A model generated the notes under the pieces. That model searched no databases and was not told the DNA's origin. It saw only the letters and a program-made list of their open reading frames with translations. Both the position numbers and the translations under genes were made by a program. This document shows positions 63,110 through 64,000 of a DNA stretch of 64,000 nt, one piece after another. Origin of the DNA: Ailanthus altissimus (lineage: Eukaryota > Streptophyta > Magnoliopsida > Sapindales > Simaroubaceae); NCBI GenBank assembly GCA_946807835.1, contig OX327686.1:7192001-7256000 (forward strand), given 5' to 3'. Position 1 is the stretch's first letter. Each line of letters starts with the position of its first letter.

Positions 63110-64000
63110 TTTTCTTAGGTTACCTCCTAAGCAGCACCTAAGTTTTATGTCTTCAATATGACATTCTCATTCAGTGTCAAGGTTGGGTTAACTGATGGGA
63201 TGACTTTTGTCGATCAATTTCATGCCTCACAATAATGTTTTAATCTTTGCCTATTCACCTTAAACAATTACTTGGTCTCTTCATTTGAGATATCAATGGC
63301 CCCATAACGATATACCTTTGTGATTCTAAATAGCCTGACCAATGAAACTTAAGCTTACTAGGAAAATGTTTCAAATGAGAGTTGTGCCATAACACTCGCT
63401 ATCCTAGTTTAAATTCTTAGTGTGCGATCTTTTAGATGTGCCATTTCCTTCTCTTCTCTTTATAAAGTCTGGCATTTTCATATATTTGAAGTAGAAGCTT
63501 ATTCAATTCATTGAGTTGAAGCATTCATTTATCACCAGCAACTTGCATATCAAAATTGAAGGCTTTGATAGCCCAATAAGCCTTAAGCTCTAATTCTACC
63601 GGTAAATGATATGCTTTCCCAAAGACAAACTAGTAAGAGACATTCCAATAAAAGCTTTAATGGTCATGAAATTAGCCTAAAGCTCATCATCCAATCACAT
63701 AGCCCAATCTTTCCTACTTGGTTTCATTCTTTTCTCAAGAAACTTGACTTCTCTATTTAACATCCTTGCTTATCCATTCATTTGATGATGATATGTAGTG
63801 ATAACTTTATGTCTCACTCTATACTTATGTAGAAGGGTCAAAAATACTTGTTATAGAAGTGTGACCCTTTATCACTTATTATTGCTCTTGAAGTGCCATA
63901 TCTAGTGAAGATGTTTGTTTTAAAGAACTTCAACACTACTTTAGCATCATTGGTTGGAAGTGCAACATTCCACCTATTTTGACATATAGTCAACTGCCAC
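63110..64000 (-). pseudogene. Gypsy integrase, C-terminal part (broken; continues beyond the window)
   Basis: Minus strand from the right edge: VAVDYMSK (first catalytic Asp region), then, in another frame, ARYGT/AIISDKGSHF-type sequence near 63890-63850. HHQMNGxARMLNREVKFLEKRMKP lies at about 63790-63700; the catalytic Glu expected after NGQA is Arg. KDWAM, GKAYHLPVELELKAYWAIKAFN and an RVLWHNSHLKHFPSKLK block follow, ending near 63110. The last two are the usual C-terminal region of Athila/Tat-group integrase. Stops and at least one frameshift are present. RT and protease would lie to the right of the window. Confidence 0.85.

Noticed and set aside
1..64000. rRNA, tRNA, CRISPR arrays, bacterial operons or organelle genes
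   Set aside because: None seen. Met-tRNA-like stretches are short retroelement primer sites, not tRNA genes, and the direct repeats are transposon parts.

Overview
This is an AT-rich plant nuclear segment, almost certainly from a eudicot. It holds one recognisable host gene in a dense field of old, nested transposons. The evidence is a three-exon HKT-type sodium transporter, plant Copia and Athila-type Ty3/gypsy retroelements, a CACTA transposon and a TRIM. I cannot name the species from the sequence. I saw no rRNA, tRNA or CRISPR.

Layout. About 0.55-8.7 kb is an old minus-strand Copia element split by a younger complete Copia (1675-7050; target duplication GTCAT). About 8.7-14.6 kb is unassigned AT-rich DNA with a Copia solo LTR (10627-11360) and a 1.9-kb non-autonomous DNA transposon with a minisatellite core (12496-14377). 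14.65-21.1 kb is a decayed minus-strand Copia whose left LTR carries another solo LTR (15048-16023; duplication AGTTG). 22.5-26.1 kb is a 5'-truncated plus-strand Copia. 26.16-26.74 kb is a degenerate tandem repeat just upstream of the host gene. HKT1 occupies 26982-31465. A small TRIM (31868-32265) and a Copia deletion derivative (32494-35451) follow.

36471-47834 is an 11.4-kb CACTA element. It has matching CACTAC termini, subterminal palindromes, a broken TNP2-type transposase gene and a second broken gene that joins a Ptta/En-Spm-type region to a Ulp1-like cysteine-protease region. Beside it is a 5' LTR and primer site of another Copia. From about 49.2 kb to the right edge is one minus-strand Athila-like gypsy element, entering from beyond the window: integrase, then an env-position ORF, then polypurine tract and 3' LTR. 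Four solo LTRs of two families interrupt it: 49462-51633 and 57567-59644; 53480-56334 and 59836-62643.

Only HKT1 looks functional. It predicts a 537-residue class I (Ser-Gly-Gly-Gly filter) Na+ transporter with all splice sites canonical. Every transposon protein I examined closely carries stops, frameshifts or lost catalytic residues. The most useful leads are two unusual residues next to the first HKT1 filter position, the repeat in the HKT1 promoter, the Ulp1 module of the CACTA element, and the high share of solo LTRs with intact target duplications.
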